Source: Bacillota bacterium (GTDB lineage: Bacteria > Bacillota > Bacilli > Paenibacillales > UBA4045). From it: 64,000 bases of DNA. Shown here piece by piece: positions 53,899 through 62,423 of the stretch; position 1 is the first letter of the stretch; every line of letters begins with the position of its first letter. Both the position numbers and the translations under genes were made by a program. The notes beneath the pieces were generated by a model. The model did no database searches, had not been told where the DNA came from, and was given only the letters and a program-made list of their open reading frames with translations. The DNA lies in the NCBI GenBank assembly GCA_023441055.1, contig JAEZQY010000008.1, positions 124,001-188,000 of the forward strand, in the 5' to 3' direction.

Positions 53899-55523
53899 TT
53901 GGCGCCTCGTGATCCAGACATCGCTTGTCTTCGGTACTCATTCGGATTAAGACCTGTCACTTTCTTGAACACCTTGCTGAAGTAAGTGTACTCCGGTGAA
54001 AAGCCGACCTTGACCGCAATATCATAGGTTTTCATCTGTGTCTTGTCCAACAGCTCCTTCGCTCGCTCGATACGGTAGTTGTTCAAATATTCAACAAAGG
54101 TTACTTGCGTCTCCTTCTTGAACAGATTGCTCATATAGCCGAAGCTCAAATTCACATGATCGGCAACTTGCTGCAAGCTGATATTCTGATCGTAGTTCCG
54201 CTTGATAAACTGAATGGCTTTGGCAATTTCGCTGCTGATTTGAAGAGCGGTCTTCGATTTCTCCACTGCGCGCATCACATAGCTGCTGACATGCTCCACC
54301 ATTTCGGGCAGTGTGTCGCATTCGTTCAGTTTTTCGACAACTTGATACAACAGCTCTCTGTCATCGCTCGCATCATCATATACATTGGCGTTGATCCATT
54401 GGACGAATTGAAGGAGCATGATACGAATAGCTGACTTCTCCAGGGATCGGAAGTCCGATACGCTCGTTAATAGCTGGTCAAATTCCTTCAGCTTCATCGG
54501 ACTTAATAGATCGCGAACAGATGGATCCATGCGCAGCTTCTCTATTCTCACTTGGAGCGGTCGATCGTCAATCGGATCGCCGACCCTATGTTTGAGGCCT
54601 GGACCAGCCAGAAACTTGCCATCGAGCACCTGCGTTGCTTCCATATACAGCTTGCGAAGCGACTTGTAACCGCTCTTCATGCCGCTTATTCCGAACGAGA
54701 CCGAGCTGTTGAAATAGGTTTGGATCGCATCCTTGATCGTACTCAGCGTCAGTTGCAGTTCCTGTTTAATGGACTGCTCCGACACCATGTCATCGAAGCT
54801 GAACAACAGCAGATAGTGAGTCTCATCGAGGTAAATCGTTTCCCCCCGCTTATAAGCGTTCATGATTTCATACAGGATATTAAGCAGTGTTGCTTTAATC
54901 AGATGACCATTCTTGTCCTTGAACCTGCGCTTTAAATTCGAATAGTTGTCTACCTCCATGATGCATGCAACCAGTCTTGAGGGGGCCAATCTCAAGCTGT
55001 TGGCAACGGCAAATTGTTCGAATTCCTCCGTCGAATAGATCCCGTAGAACAAGAAATCCTTCAAATACTTCTCCTTGATCAAATCAAAATTGGCATGGCC
55101 CAGCTGGTGATCATCTCTAGGCAGAGCGGCCGCTGCAGCATGAACATCAAGCTCCTCACGCACGCCGTTCAGCACGCTTTCAATTTCCTCCTCGGTCATT
55201 GTCAACTTCAGAATATAATTGGACACGCCCAGTGACATAGCCTGACGAACAAGCTCGAACTCCTCCAAGCATGACAAGACTACGATGCGCGTATGTTTGT
55301 TTTCTTTGCGCACCGATGATATTAACGCCATGCCGTCCATCTTAGGCATTCGGATATCCGTAATTATCAAATCGGGAAAGCCTTCATTCAGGCAATAGTG
55401 CCAGGCCGCGTGGCCGTCCGGCATATCGGAAACAATCTGCATGTTAAATTTGGCCCAGTCTACGGAATTTCTCATTCCAATACGAACAAGCATCTCATCT
55501 TCGACAATCATCACCTTATACAT
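53895..55523 (-). CDS. YesN-type response regulator with AraC DNA-binding domain
   Basis: 542 residues from the ATG at 55523 (MYKVMIVEDE; GGGGG about 7 bases upstream); the ORF extends to 55544 but without a site. Receiver Asp56 in LIITDIRMP; C-terminal AraC/XylS domain ending LNPNEYRRQAMSG. First gene of the sensor operon, divergent from the secreted glycosidase gene with 184 bases between. Likely activator of the apiose operon. Confidence 0.92.
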   Translation of the reverse strand: MYKVMIVEDEMLVRIGMRNSVDWAKFNMQIVSDMPDGHAAWHYCLNEGFPDLIITDIRMPKMDGMALISSVRKENKHTRIVVLSCLEEFELVRQAMSLGVSNYILKLTMTEEEIESVLNGVREELDVHAAAAALPRDDHQLGHANFDLIKEKYLKDFLFYGIYSTEEFEQFAVANSLRLAPSRLVACIMEVDNYSNLKRRFKDKNGHLIKATLLNILYEIMNAYKRGETIYLDETHYLLLFSFDDMVSEQSIKQELQLTLSTIKDAIQTYFNSSVSFGISGMKSGYKSLRKLYMEATQVLDGKFLAGPGLKHRVGDPIDDRPLQVRIEKLRMDPSVRDLLSPMKLKEFDQLLTSVSDFRSLEKSAIRIMLLQFVQWINANVYDDASDDRELLYQVVEKLNECDTLPEMVEHVSSYVMRAVEKSKTALQISSEIAKAIQFIKRNYDQNISLQQVADHVNLSFGYMSNLFKKETQVTFVEYLNNYRIERAKELLDKTQMKTYDIAVKVGFSPEYTYFSKVFKKVTGLNPNEYRRQAMSGSRGAK

Positions 55524-55649
55524 CTGCAGTCCCCCGATCACCAAGCCTCTCTGATATTAATATATGGACACCATTTAAAAATTACAAGCTTTACAATTCA
55601 TCTCTATTAAATAGTTCAAGTAAATCGACAAATATTACAACGAATAGTA

Positions 55650-55663
55650 TGAAAGCGTTTTAT
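55650..55663. promoter_or_regulatory. cre site on the secreted glycosidase promoter
   Basis: TGAAAGCGTTTTAT matches 13 of 14 positions of the CcpA cre consensus. It adjoins a TATAAT -10 at 55663-55668, 40 bases before the glycosidase start. CcpA binding here would block the promoter when better sugars are present. A clear -35 was not found. Confidence 0.65.
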
Positions 55664-55707
55664 ATAATGAAGCCGATTCAAAAAATGGGATGAATATGGA
55701 GGAATGA

Positions 55708-57918
55708 ATGATGATTATGAAGAGGTACTCAAAATCAGTTATGGTTTTGCTAAGCCTGCTTATCGTTGTGGTCATGCTGTTATCAAATTTAGCGATCAGT
55801 CCGAAGGCTCATGCATCCGGTATTAATCTGAATGTGAATGCAGCAACAGTGGTAGCCCCAATGAACAAAGAGATGCGCGGCACGAACATTGGACTATGGA
55901 CCAGCAGCTCGTTTCACCCCGTTGCCAACCGCTCCGCGCGCTATGTCAACTTGATGAAGGAAGCCGGCATATCGATGATTCGATTCCCTGCGGGCTCCGA
56001 ATCTGACATGGTTTACTGGGATCGTACGAATACTGGCGTATGGTACCAGGGTCCTGGCGCATACGAACGGACGCTTACCGCTGCTACCTTCGACAGTTTG
56101 ATCAGCCTGGCAAATGAGGTTGGCGCCGAGCCGCTGATTACTGTCAATGCGCGTATAAACGATAAGCTAATGGCAGCCGACATGGTTCGATATGCCAATA
56201 TTGAAAAGGGCTATAATATCAAGTATTGGGAAATTGGCAACGAACCTGAATTTTACGGCGGCTCTTATGCGACCACTCCGCAGAATGTAGCCACTCGCAT
56301 ACAAGAATATAGCGATGCCATGAAAGCTGTTGATCCTTCGATTATTATCGTAGGGCCTGCTAATTCCCAGCCAGCGCTTCTCTCCGATTGGACGAAGCCG
56401 ATCTTGTCCCAGCTCAAAAACAACAATAAGCCAGTTGGAGCTATATCTACACATTGGTATCCGCTGTGGGGCGAGCAGACCAATACCGGTTCCTCTTCCT
56501 ATCCGACGATTACAAATCTGCTGCAATACGAAGGAATAAATTATCAGAACGCCTATATAAGCTGGGCCAATAAATTTACGGATACAACGCCAACCGACAA
56601 TCTGGTCAACTATAGAAACCTGTATGCCCCTGGCGCCAAAATTGGCATAACGGAGCTCGGTCAAGTGACCGGTGGCAACGAAGGCGCGAATATTGGAGAT
56701 ACATTGGCCGGCGCCCTCTGGATGGGGGATGTTCTGGGCAGGCTGGCATATCACAAGGTTGATTTCGCAACCCAATTCCTGCTGGAAGGCGAGCAAGCTT
56801 ATGCATTGATGGATACGGATAAGGCCGTCAGACCTGCATTCTATCTGTATCCGCTCTTAAAGCGTTATTTTGGAGATTCCTTGGTGCAATCCGAATCCAG
56901 TGATAATCAAAACTTCACCATATGGGCCAGCAAGCGCAGCGGCATAGCCGATAAATTGTATCTGATGGTCATCAATAAGAATCAGACTCAGAATTTGAGC
57001 GCTACCATTAACTTGTCAAACTTCAATCCCCAAGCAACTGCAACGGCATGGGAAATGAACGGTCCTACGATTCAATCGAAGACTGGAATTACCATTAATG
57101 GAACTCAGGTAGCAACCAATGGCACGCTGCCGACGATCGCTGGAACGACAATGACAGGCATTGCGAGCAGCTTCACGAAGACGTTCCCGGCACATTCCAT
57201 TACCATGATCGAATTGACTGCATCGGGCGGCACATCTCCTGGTCCAGGGACCGGTATTGAAGACTATACTTTCTGCGCTAACGAATTTAGCAATTGCTCG
57301 TTCAGCGGCACAGCCAACGTAGCCTTCGGAGCCAACGGCAACTACCTCTTCAGCACGTTTACCAATGGGACCGTTTGTACCGTTGCCGCATTCGGCGGGG
57401 ATCCGGCATTTAATACGCCTAAGAAATGCTATTACAAATTAAACGGCACAACGCCACCACCGGCTACACAATTTGTAAACGCAGGATTTGAGTTACCCGC
57501 GACGACCAATTTCACTTATGGACCGATTACGAACGGATGGACCTTTAATAATCGAGCGGGCGTTCAGCGCAACGGCAGCGCATTCGGGGCAGCCACTGCC
57601 CCAGAAGGTGTTCAAACCGCGTTCATTCAAAGCGTCAATGGCGTTCACGGTGAGATCAGCCAATCGGTTTCACTCGCTGCAGGAACGTACAGCATCAAGG
57701 TTCAAGCTGCGAAACGAACCAGTTTCGGCGGAGCCCAAACCATCGACGTATTTGTAGGCTCGACGCATGTCGGATCAATAGCGCCTTCCTCCGGCAGCTT
57801 CGCCTCCTACACGACGAATACCTTTACCGTCGCTCAAGGCAATCATACCATCAAATTTGTCGGAACGGCCGCGAGCGGTGACTCTACGGCGTTCATCGAC
57901 AGCGTTGTCATAGAGTGA
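55708..57918 (+). CDS. Secreted clan GH-A glycoside hydrolase with C-terminal carbohydrate-binding domains
   Basis: 736 residues. Signal peptide ends near AHA (residue 36). The catalytic domain (about 50-400) has Glu179 in WEIGNEPEF as acid/base and Glu316 in ITELGQ as nucleophile; beta-sandwich to about 505; Gly/Pro linker; a small domain with four Cys (523, 530, 557, 574) near 518-580; and a beta-sandwich (588-736, FVNAGFELP start) of carbohydrate-binding type. The core is a close paralogue of the lipoprotein at 29149-30723. GGAGG is 5 bases before the ATG. It probably starts extracellular attack on the glycan. The family is unresolved. Confidence 0.82.
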   Translation: MMIMKRYSKSVMVLLSLLIVVVMLLSNLAISPKAHASGINLNVNAATVVAPMNKEMRGTNIGLWTSSSFHPVANRSARYVNLMKEAGISMIRFPAGSESDMVYWDRTNTGVWYQGPGAYERTLTAATFDSLISLANEVGAEPLITVNARINDKLMAADMVRYANIEKGYNIKYWEIGNEPEFYGGSYATTPQNVATRIQEYSDAMKAVDPSIIIVGPANSQPALLSDWTKPILSQLKNNNKPVGAISTHWYPLWGEQTNTGSSSYPTITNLLQYEGINYQNAYISWANKFTDTTPTDNLVNYRNLYAPGAKIGITELGQVTGGNEGANIGDTLAGALWMGDVLGRLAYHKVDFATQFLLEGEQAYALMDTDKAVRPAFYLYPLLKRYFGDSLVQSESSDNQNFTIWASKRSGIADKLYLMVINKNQTQNLSATINLSNFNPQATATAWEMNGPTIQSKTGITINGTQVATNGTLPTIAGTTMTGIASSFTKTFPAHSITMIELTASGGTSPGPGTGIEDYTFCANEFSNCSFSGTANVAFGANGNYLFSTFTNGTVCTVAAFGGDPAFNTPKKCYYKLNGTTPPPATQFVNAGFELPATTNFTYGPITNGWTFNNRAGVQRNGSAFGAATAPEGVQTAFIQSVNGVHGEISQSVSLAAGTYSIKVQAAKRTSFGGAQTIDVFVGSTHVGSIAPSSGSFASYTTNTFTVAQGNHTIKFVGTAASGDSTAFIDSVVIE

Positions 57919-57943
57919 CGGATTAACTAACTTAGACTAGGAA

Positions 57944-57983
57944 AAAAGGTACATTCACGTCTACTCGAGTGAATGTACCTTTT
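57944..57983. terminator. Bidirectional terminator between glycosidase and acetyltransferase
   Basis: A 15-bp perfect stem (AAAAGGTACATTCAC / GTGAATGTACCTTTT) with flanking A-rich and T-rich ends serves both convergent genes. The stop codon of the acetyltransferase gene (57961-57963) lies in its loop. Confidence 0.85.
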
Positions 57984-58770
57984 CTGTGCTTGATGACATG
58001 CTTATGCCAAAATACTTGCTCAACGCCTCATTATACGCTTCTATGCCAGTTGGGATGAATGTGGAAATCCCATCTGACGAGAAAATTCGAAACTCCTCGC
58101 CTGCTACGGTGTAGCGTCCATCTCTGCTGCGCAGCGAAAGCATAACGCTTTGTTTGAATATGGAGTCCGAGCTATGCTCGCACCAGTAGCTGGCGAATAT
58201 AAAATCCTTAGCATTCTGGGGTTCCTCGGTGAAGGAATATATCCACAACCACTCGTCTTTCTTCCATTCGCATAACACCCAACCATAGAGGGGATCGTAT
58301 GCCATGCGATAAATCTCACTGCCTTGCTCCTGACTGACTTCCTTTACCAGCTTAATCGGCTGTCTCGGAACAATTCCACCTACCCCCACATCACATAGAT
58401 AGGAAGCATCCTCGCCTTCGACTCCAACCTTCAACACATGGTGACGTCTCTTGGGTGGCGGAGCAGACTCATCTCGCCAGAAGCGAGCTACCAGGTCTGT
58501 AACATGGAATCCGAGCTCTCTGAGCAGCCATCCGAACAGTGCATTCAACTCGAAGCAATAACCGCCGCGTTGCCGAGTAACAATCTTATCGTATAGATCC
58601 GGGATTTCAAGTGATAGAGGGATTCCATGAATAATATCCAGATTCTCATAAGGGACAGTGTGAAGATGGCATTCCTGAAGCTTACGAAGCATAACTAGGC
58701 TGCCGTCTATTGGTCCTCTGTATCCGATACGCTCTAAGTAAGCATGCACTTCAGGCTTATATGGACTCAT
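57961..58770 (-). CDS. nat: Arylamine N-acetyltransferase
   Basis: 269 residues. The acetyl-CoA-dependent enzyme carries the Cys-His-Asp triad: Cys72 in RGGYCFELN, a His in RRHHVLKV (110/111) and Asp127 in LCDVGVGG. It acetylates aromatic amines and hydrazines in the cytoplasm. Standalone gene, convergent with the secreted glycosidase and divergent from the DUF3231 gene. It has no evident link to sugar use. Confidence 0.92.
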   Translation of the reverse strand: MSPYKPEVHAYLERIGYRGPIDGSLVMLRKLQECHLHTVPYENLDIIHGIPLSLEIPDLYDKIVTRQRGGYCFELNALFGWLLRELGFHVTDLVARFWRDESAPPPKRRHHVLKVGVEGEDASYLCDVGVGGIVPRQPIKLVKEVSQEQGSEIYRMAYDPLYGWVLCEWKKDEWLWIYSFTEEPQNAKDFIFASYWCEHSSDSIFKQSVMLSLRSRDGRYTVAGEEFRIFSSDGISTFIPTGIEAYNEALSKYFGISMSSSTEKVHSLE

Positions 58771-58849
58771 TGTTGTCTCCTCATTTCCATTGCGGTATAT
58801 GTATCGCTTTGCCTATATTCATGATTGAAGATTACCACATATCATTCAT

Positions 58850-58879
58850 GAATAATAGCCCTTCCGAGATCGCATAATA
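58850..58879 (+). promoter_or_regulatory. Sigma-G-type forespore promoter
   Basis: GAATA (58850-58854) and CATAATA (58873-58879) with an 18-base spacer fit the published sigma-G consensus (GHATR, 18, CATXHTA) at every constrained position. Sigma-F recognition is also possible. It lies 34 bases before the TTG start of the DUF3231 gene. Confidence 0.6.
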
Positions 58880-58913
58880 CTCCTTGAATGATCGATATAA
58901 GGAGTGATGAGAT

Positions 58914-59432
58914 TTGGGAATTCTAAGTGGTAATCCGAAGGATGAGCCCATGCATTATGGTGAAATCTCGAGTGTATGGGCAGCGTCTACTGCTGCAAGA
59001 GGAGCGATCTCGTGCTATCAAGCCTATCTCAACCATGCAGGGGACAAGGATTTAAAGAAATTGATCGAAGACTACTTAGATCAAGCGAATCTAGAGATGA
59101 GAGAGCTGGATGAACTGCTTCTTGACAATGGGATAACGCCAGCGCCTGAGTTGCCTAGCCGGCCAATGGTCAATCTCGAGGATATCCCGATTGGCGCTCG
59201 GTTTGCCGATCCAGAGATCGCGAATGCGCTTGCTGCTAATAATGCGATCTCGCTCGTTGCATGCAGCCAGGCGATGGGGATGTGCATCCGGGAGGATGTC
59301 GGTGCATTGTTCGCTAAGTATCATGCATCGATGACTCTACTAGGCGTAAAAACGCTCAGATTGCTTAAGGACAAAGGCTGGCTCGTTCCCCCGCCGCTCC
59401 AAGTCAAGCGTCCAGAGACCGTATCCGTGTAA
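58914..59432 (+). CDS. DUF3231 family protein, likely spore-associated
   Basis: 172 residues from a TTG start with AAGGAG 9 bases upstream; the ATG at 58907 is out of frame. Helical, ferritin-like pattern typical of DUF3231 proteins of Bacillales (MHYGEISSVWAASTAARGAISCYQAYLNH...). The biochemical role is unknown; family members are found in spore-formers, and the sigma-G-type promoter in front suggests forespore expression. Followed by a terminator hairpin. Confidence 0.85.
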   Translation: MGILSGNPKDEPMHYGEISSVWAASTAARGAISCYQAYLNHAGDKDLKKLIEDYLDQANLEMRELDELLLDNGITPAPELPSRPMVNLEDIPIGARFADPEIANALAANNAISLVACSQAMGMCIREDVGALFAKYHASMTLLGVKTLRLLKDKGWLVPPPLQVKRPETVSV

Positions 59433-59434
59433 TC

Positions 59435-59470
59435 GAAATGACCCGTTATCGCAACGGGTCATTTCTGTTT
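59435..59470 (+). terminator. Rho-independent terminator of the DUF3231 gene
   Basis: A 13-bp stem (GAAATGACCCGTT / AACGGGTCATTTC) with a 5-base loop, followed by TGTTTT on the plus strand, begins 3 bases after the stop codon. It also lies beyond the stop of the convergent sialidase-like gene. Confidence 0.82.
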
Positions 59471-59482
59471 TCACTTCGCGTT

Positions 59483-60577
59483 TTATGGCTTCCAGCGTGT
59501 ACATGCAATATAACATGGGGCCCCGAAGCCATCATTGTAATAATAAGCAGTCACAACAGTGTCATCAGGCAGTACAACTGAGCGAGGATATCCGATATCA
59601 TGGCTGCCAGCATCATTGCGCAGAATGATCTCCTCCCCCCAGCTATTACCTTGATCCTTACTAACACGCGCCCTCATACCCCTAGGCTCATCCCGGTAAC
59701 CATAAGTCATGACCAGTCGTCCATCTGAGAGCTGATTCAAGGTAGGAGGATTCCCTCCTCTGCCCGTATCTGGGGCGGGAGAATTCTTCAGCCTCCAACT
59801 TAAGCCCTCATCCGATGACTCATAGAGATCAATCCAATATGATTTATTACCCAATTGATCTATGCCGTGACAACGAATGGAGCAGAGTATTCGCCCGTCA
59901 GCAAGCTTCAGACTGGCTGGCATAATCGTATAACCCTCCGGCTCCTCACCAATCCATGACACAAACTTGAAGCTTCGGCCTCCATCTGTGGTGCGGGCAC
60001 AGAATACGCGCCCTTCCTTGCCATTCGATTTAGTTGCAGTGAGGAATACAAGTATATCCTCAGGACCATTAACGATATAGTCCGTCCTAGCCGAAATTCC
60101 GTGTTGATCGAACATCGGTAACTCATAGGGTCCCTGCCAGCTATGACACTGGTCATTGCTAACATAGAACCAGGAGATCGACCCTTCGTTCAAATCCGTT
60201 CTCGCGCACATCATACTGAAAGTCGGACTTGTAAAATCAACATTCCCATCGAATGGCGCAGGCGCATCTCCTTCTTGGATCGCCTTTATCGCCCGGAGCT
60301 CCGGCTCCATATGCTCATCCGCGGATAATCCGCGTCCTCCGGGCGTATGCCCGGGGAAGCGTAATGTCGTCCATGTTCGTCCACCATCTAAACTTCTAGC
60401 TTGTATGGTTTCGAACGGCTTGGACATGTCGCGAGCATGGAAGCTGCTTTCCGCATCTGGGTAACCTGAGATGAAGGATAACACAATCTCGTTGCCCCAA
60501 TTCCACATGCCATAATTGGCTGGCCAGCCGGCATAACGCCCTTCCTCACGATATACGATCACGTGCTCCATGCTCAT
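59483..60577 (-). CDS. Sialidase-like BNR-repeat protein
   Basis: 364 residues forming a six-bladed beta-propeller with Asp-box repeats: SLDGGRTW, TTDGGRSF, SSDEGLSW and SKDQGNSW. The family covers exo-sialidases and related glycosidases. No signal peptide, so it is not a secreted sialidase of host-tissue type. It is the last gene of the fifth importer cluster, 36 bases after the YtcP-type permease, so it should act on the imported sugar. No sialic acid catabolic gene is present, so the substrate is open. Confidence 0.78.
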   Translation of the reverse strand: MSMEHVIVYREEGRYAGWPANYGMWNWGNEIVLSFISGYPDAESSFHARDMSKPFETIQARSLDGGRTWTTLRFPGHTPGGRGLSADEHMEPELRAIKAIQEGDAPAPFDGNVDFTSPTFSMMCARTDLNEGSISWFYVSNDQCHSWQGPYELPMFDQHGISARTDYIVNGPEDILVFLTATKSNGKEGRVFCARTTDGGRSFKFVSWIGEEPEGYTIMPASLKLADGRILCSIRCHGIDQLGNKSYWIDLYESSDEGLSWRLKNSPAPDTGRGGNPPTLNQLSDGRLVMTYGYRDEPRGMRARVSKDQGNSWGEEIILRNDAGSHDIGYPRSVVLPDDTVVTAYYYNDGFGAPCYIACTRWKP

Positions 60578-60613
60578 CCTCCTCTAGTAGGTCTCTGGTG
60601 GGTATGACGTAGA

Positions 60614-61498
60614 TCAACCTTTCAGCGAGCCAACCATCATACCTTTCACAAAATACTTCTGGATGAATGGGTAAGCAGCTAGAATTGGTGTGATCGTTAC
60701 ATATATTACCGCATATTTCAGATTCAAGCCAGTTACATTAATTGAGCCCGCGCTTGTCTCCGCTGCCCCAGCAGCAATGCCGGCCAGATCACCCTGCACA
60801 ACGATATTGCGCATCATAATCTGCATCGGATACAAGGCCCTCTCATTCAAGTACAGCATCGCTGGGAAGAAGCTGTTCCAGTGCCACACCGCATAGAACA
60901 GCGTCATTGTTGCGAATACTGGCACTGACAAGGGGATAATAATTCGCACGAAAATCTGCATATCATTCGCGCCATCCATATAACCAGACTCGTGAATATC
61001 ATTCGGAATCTGTTGGAAGAATGTACGCATGATGATCATATACCACACACTAATCGCGGACGGCAATACAATTGCCCACATCGTGTTGATAATCCCTAGT
61101 CCATTGATCAGAATGTAATTCGGAATGATACCGCCCTCGAAGAACATCGTAAACAGTACCAGTGCAGTGAAAATGGATTTCCCGTAAAACTTGCTCCGTG
61201 ATAATGGATACGCACATAGTGCTGACATTACAACACAGATGGTTGTGCCAACGAGTGTGTACTTCAATGTATTGGCATACGCTGTTACAATCAACGGATC
61301 TTGAAAAATATACTTATAGGCATTCAGCGTAGATCCGACTGGCAGCCAATTCACTTCACCTCGTAATACCGCATTTCCATCGCTAATCGACACGATTAAC
61401 ATGTAGTACAGTGGGTATAGAATGGCAAAGCACAACAGGAGCAATACAATGGCAATCAACACATCGTACAGTATTCCTAGAACTCGATTAGTCTGCAT
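60614..61498 (-). CDS. Carbohydrate ABC transporter permease, YtcP type
   Basis: 294 residues from the ATG at 61498 (AAGGGGGAG 4 bases upstream, MQTNRVLGIL); a reading from 61558 would overlap the partner gene and add 20 polar residues. EAA loop HESGYMDGANDMQIF...IPLSVP and C-terminus YFVKGMMVGSLKG. Follows the LplB-type permease by 11 bases. Confidence 0.92.
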   Translation of the reverse strand: MQTNRVLGILYDVLIAIVLLLLCFAILYPLYYMLIVSISDGNAVLRGEVNWLPVGSTLNAYKYIFQDPLIVTAYANTLKYTLVGTTICVVMSALCAYPLSRSKFYGKSIFTALVLFTMFFEGGIIPNYILINGLGIINTMWAIVLPSAISVWYMIIMRTFFQQIPNDIHESGYMDGANDMQIFVRIIIPLSVPVFATMTLFYAVWHWNSFFPAMLYLNERALYPMQIMMRNIVVQGDLAGIAAGAAETSAGSINVTGLNLKYAVIYVTITPILAAYPFIQKYFVKGMMVGSLKG

Positions 61499-61509
61499 AT
61501 TGCTCCCCC

Positions 61510-62406
61510 TTACCACAAGCTCGTTGAGCCGAGTTTTCTCGCTCCGGCATTCGCACAATAGACTAGAATCAACGCAAGTACGGACTGGAAGAAGCCTACT
61601 GCTGTGCCGTAGCTGAAATCAGCTCCAAGCAGACCACGACGATAAATGTAGGTTGAGATCACATCAGCGGTCTCATAGGTCGGACCTGTGTAGAGCAGCA
61701 AGATCTTCTCGAACCCAACCGACAGCATGTCACCGAGGGTTAGCAAGAACAGTATCGAGATCACCGGCGCAATACTCGGCAGCGTGATATGCCAGATTTG
61801 CTTGAACCGGTTCGCACCATCCATGCGTGCAGCTTCATACAAATGCGGATCAATTCCAGTCAAAGCAGCTAGATAGATGATCGAACCCCAGCCAACCTTC
61901 TGCCAAATCTCTGATGCGACATAGATCGTCCTGAACCAATCTGCCCGCATAAGAAAAGGAATTTTCTCCATTCCGAGCCACGCTAGTAGTTGATTCATCA
62001 TCCCATCTGATGACAACAAGTTCACTAACATCCCGCATACGACAACTGTGGATAGAAAGTGCGGCATGTAGCTCACACTTTGAACGAATTTTCTAAAGAG
62101 CGCATGCCGCACTTCATTAATTAACAACGCAAGAATGATCGGTGTTGGAAAGTAGAAGAGGAGCATCAACACGTTAATGACAACGGTATTGCGCACTACC
62201 TTCCAGAAATATGCTTCGCTCATGAAATCTCGGAAGTACTCGAAGCCCACCCACTCACTATGCCATATCCCGGCAAACACATTGTAATCCTGAAATCCGA
62301 TTAATAAACCGAACATAGCGCCGTATTTGAACAGGATGAAGTAGATAAAAGGCAGTAGGAACATGATGTATAAATAGCGATTCTCTTTAATTAACTTCCA
62401 CGGCAT
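61510..62406 (-). CDS. Carbohydrate ABC transporter permease, LplB type
   Basis: 298 residues. First helix near residues 11-31; EAA loop YEAARMDGANRFKQI...LPSIAP closely resembling the LplB protein at 3695-4609. It begins 17 bases after the binding-protein stop, with no hairpin of the size seen in the other clusters. Confidence 0.93.
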   Translation of the reverse strand: MPWKLIKENRYLYIMFLLPFIYFILFKYGAMFGLLIGFQDYNVFAGIWHSEWVGFEYFRDFMSEAYFWKVVRNTVVINVLMLLFYFPTPIILALLINEVRHALFRKFVQSVSYMPHFLSTVVVCGMLVNLLSSDGMMNQLLAWLGMEKIPFLMRADWFRTIYVASEIWQKVGWGSIIYLAALTGIDPHLYEAARMDGANRFKQIWHITLPSIAPVISILFLLTLGDMLSVGFEKILLLYTGPTYETADVISTYIYRRGLLGADFSYGTAVGFFQSVLALILVYCANAGARKLGSTSLW

Positions 62407-62423
62407 CGTGAGTGCACCTCACA

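Noticed and set aside
54105..54434. Plus-strand open frames inside the response regulator and kinase genes (also 16802-17296, 33027-33782, 36697-37284)
   Set aside because: These are mirror frames of well-supported minus-strand genes with no ribosome site or protein family resemblance.
61499..61558. Longer start for the YtcP-type permease overlapping its partner gene
   Set aside because: A strong AAGGGGGAG site precedes the ATG at 61498 and the extra 20 residues are polar and unlike the family.
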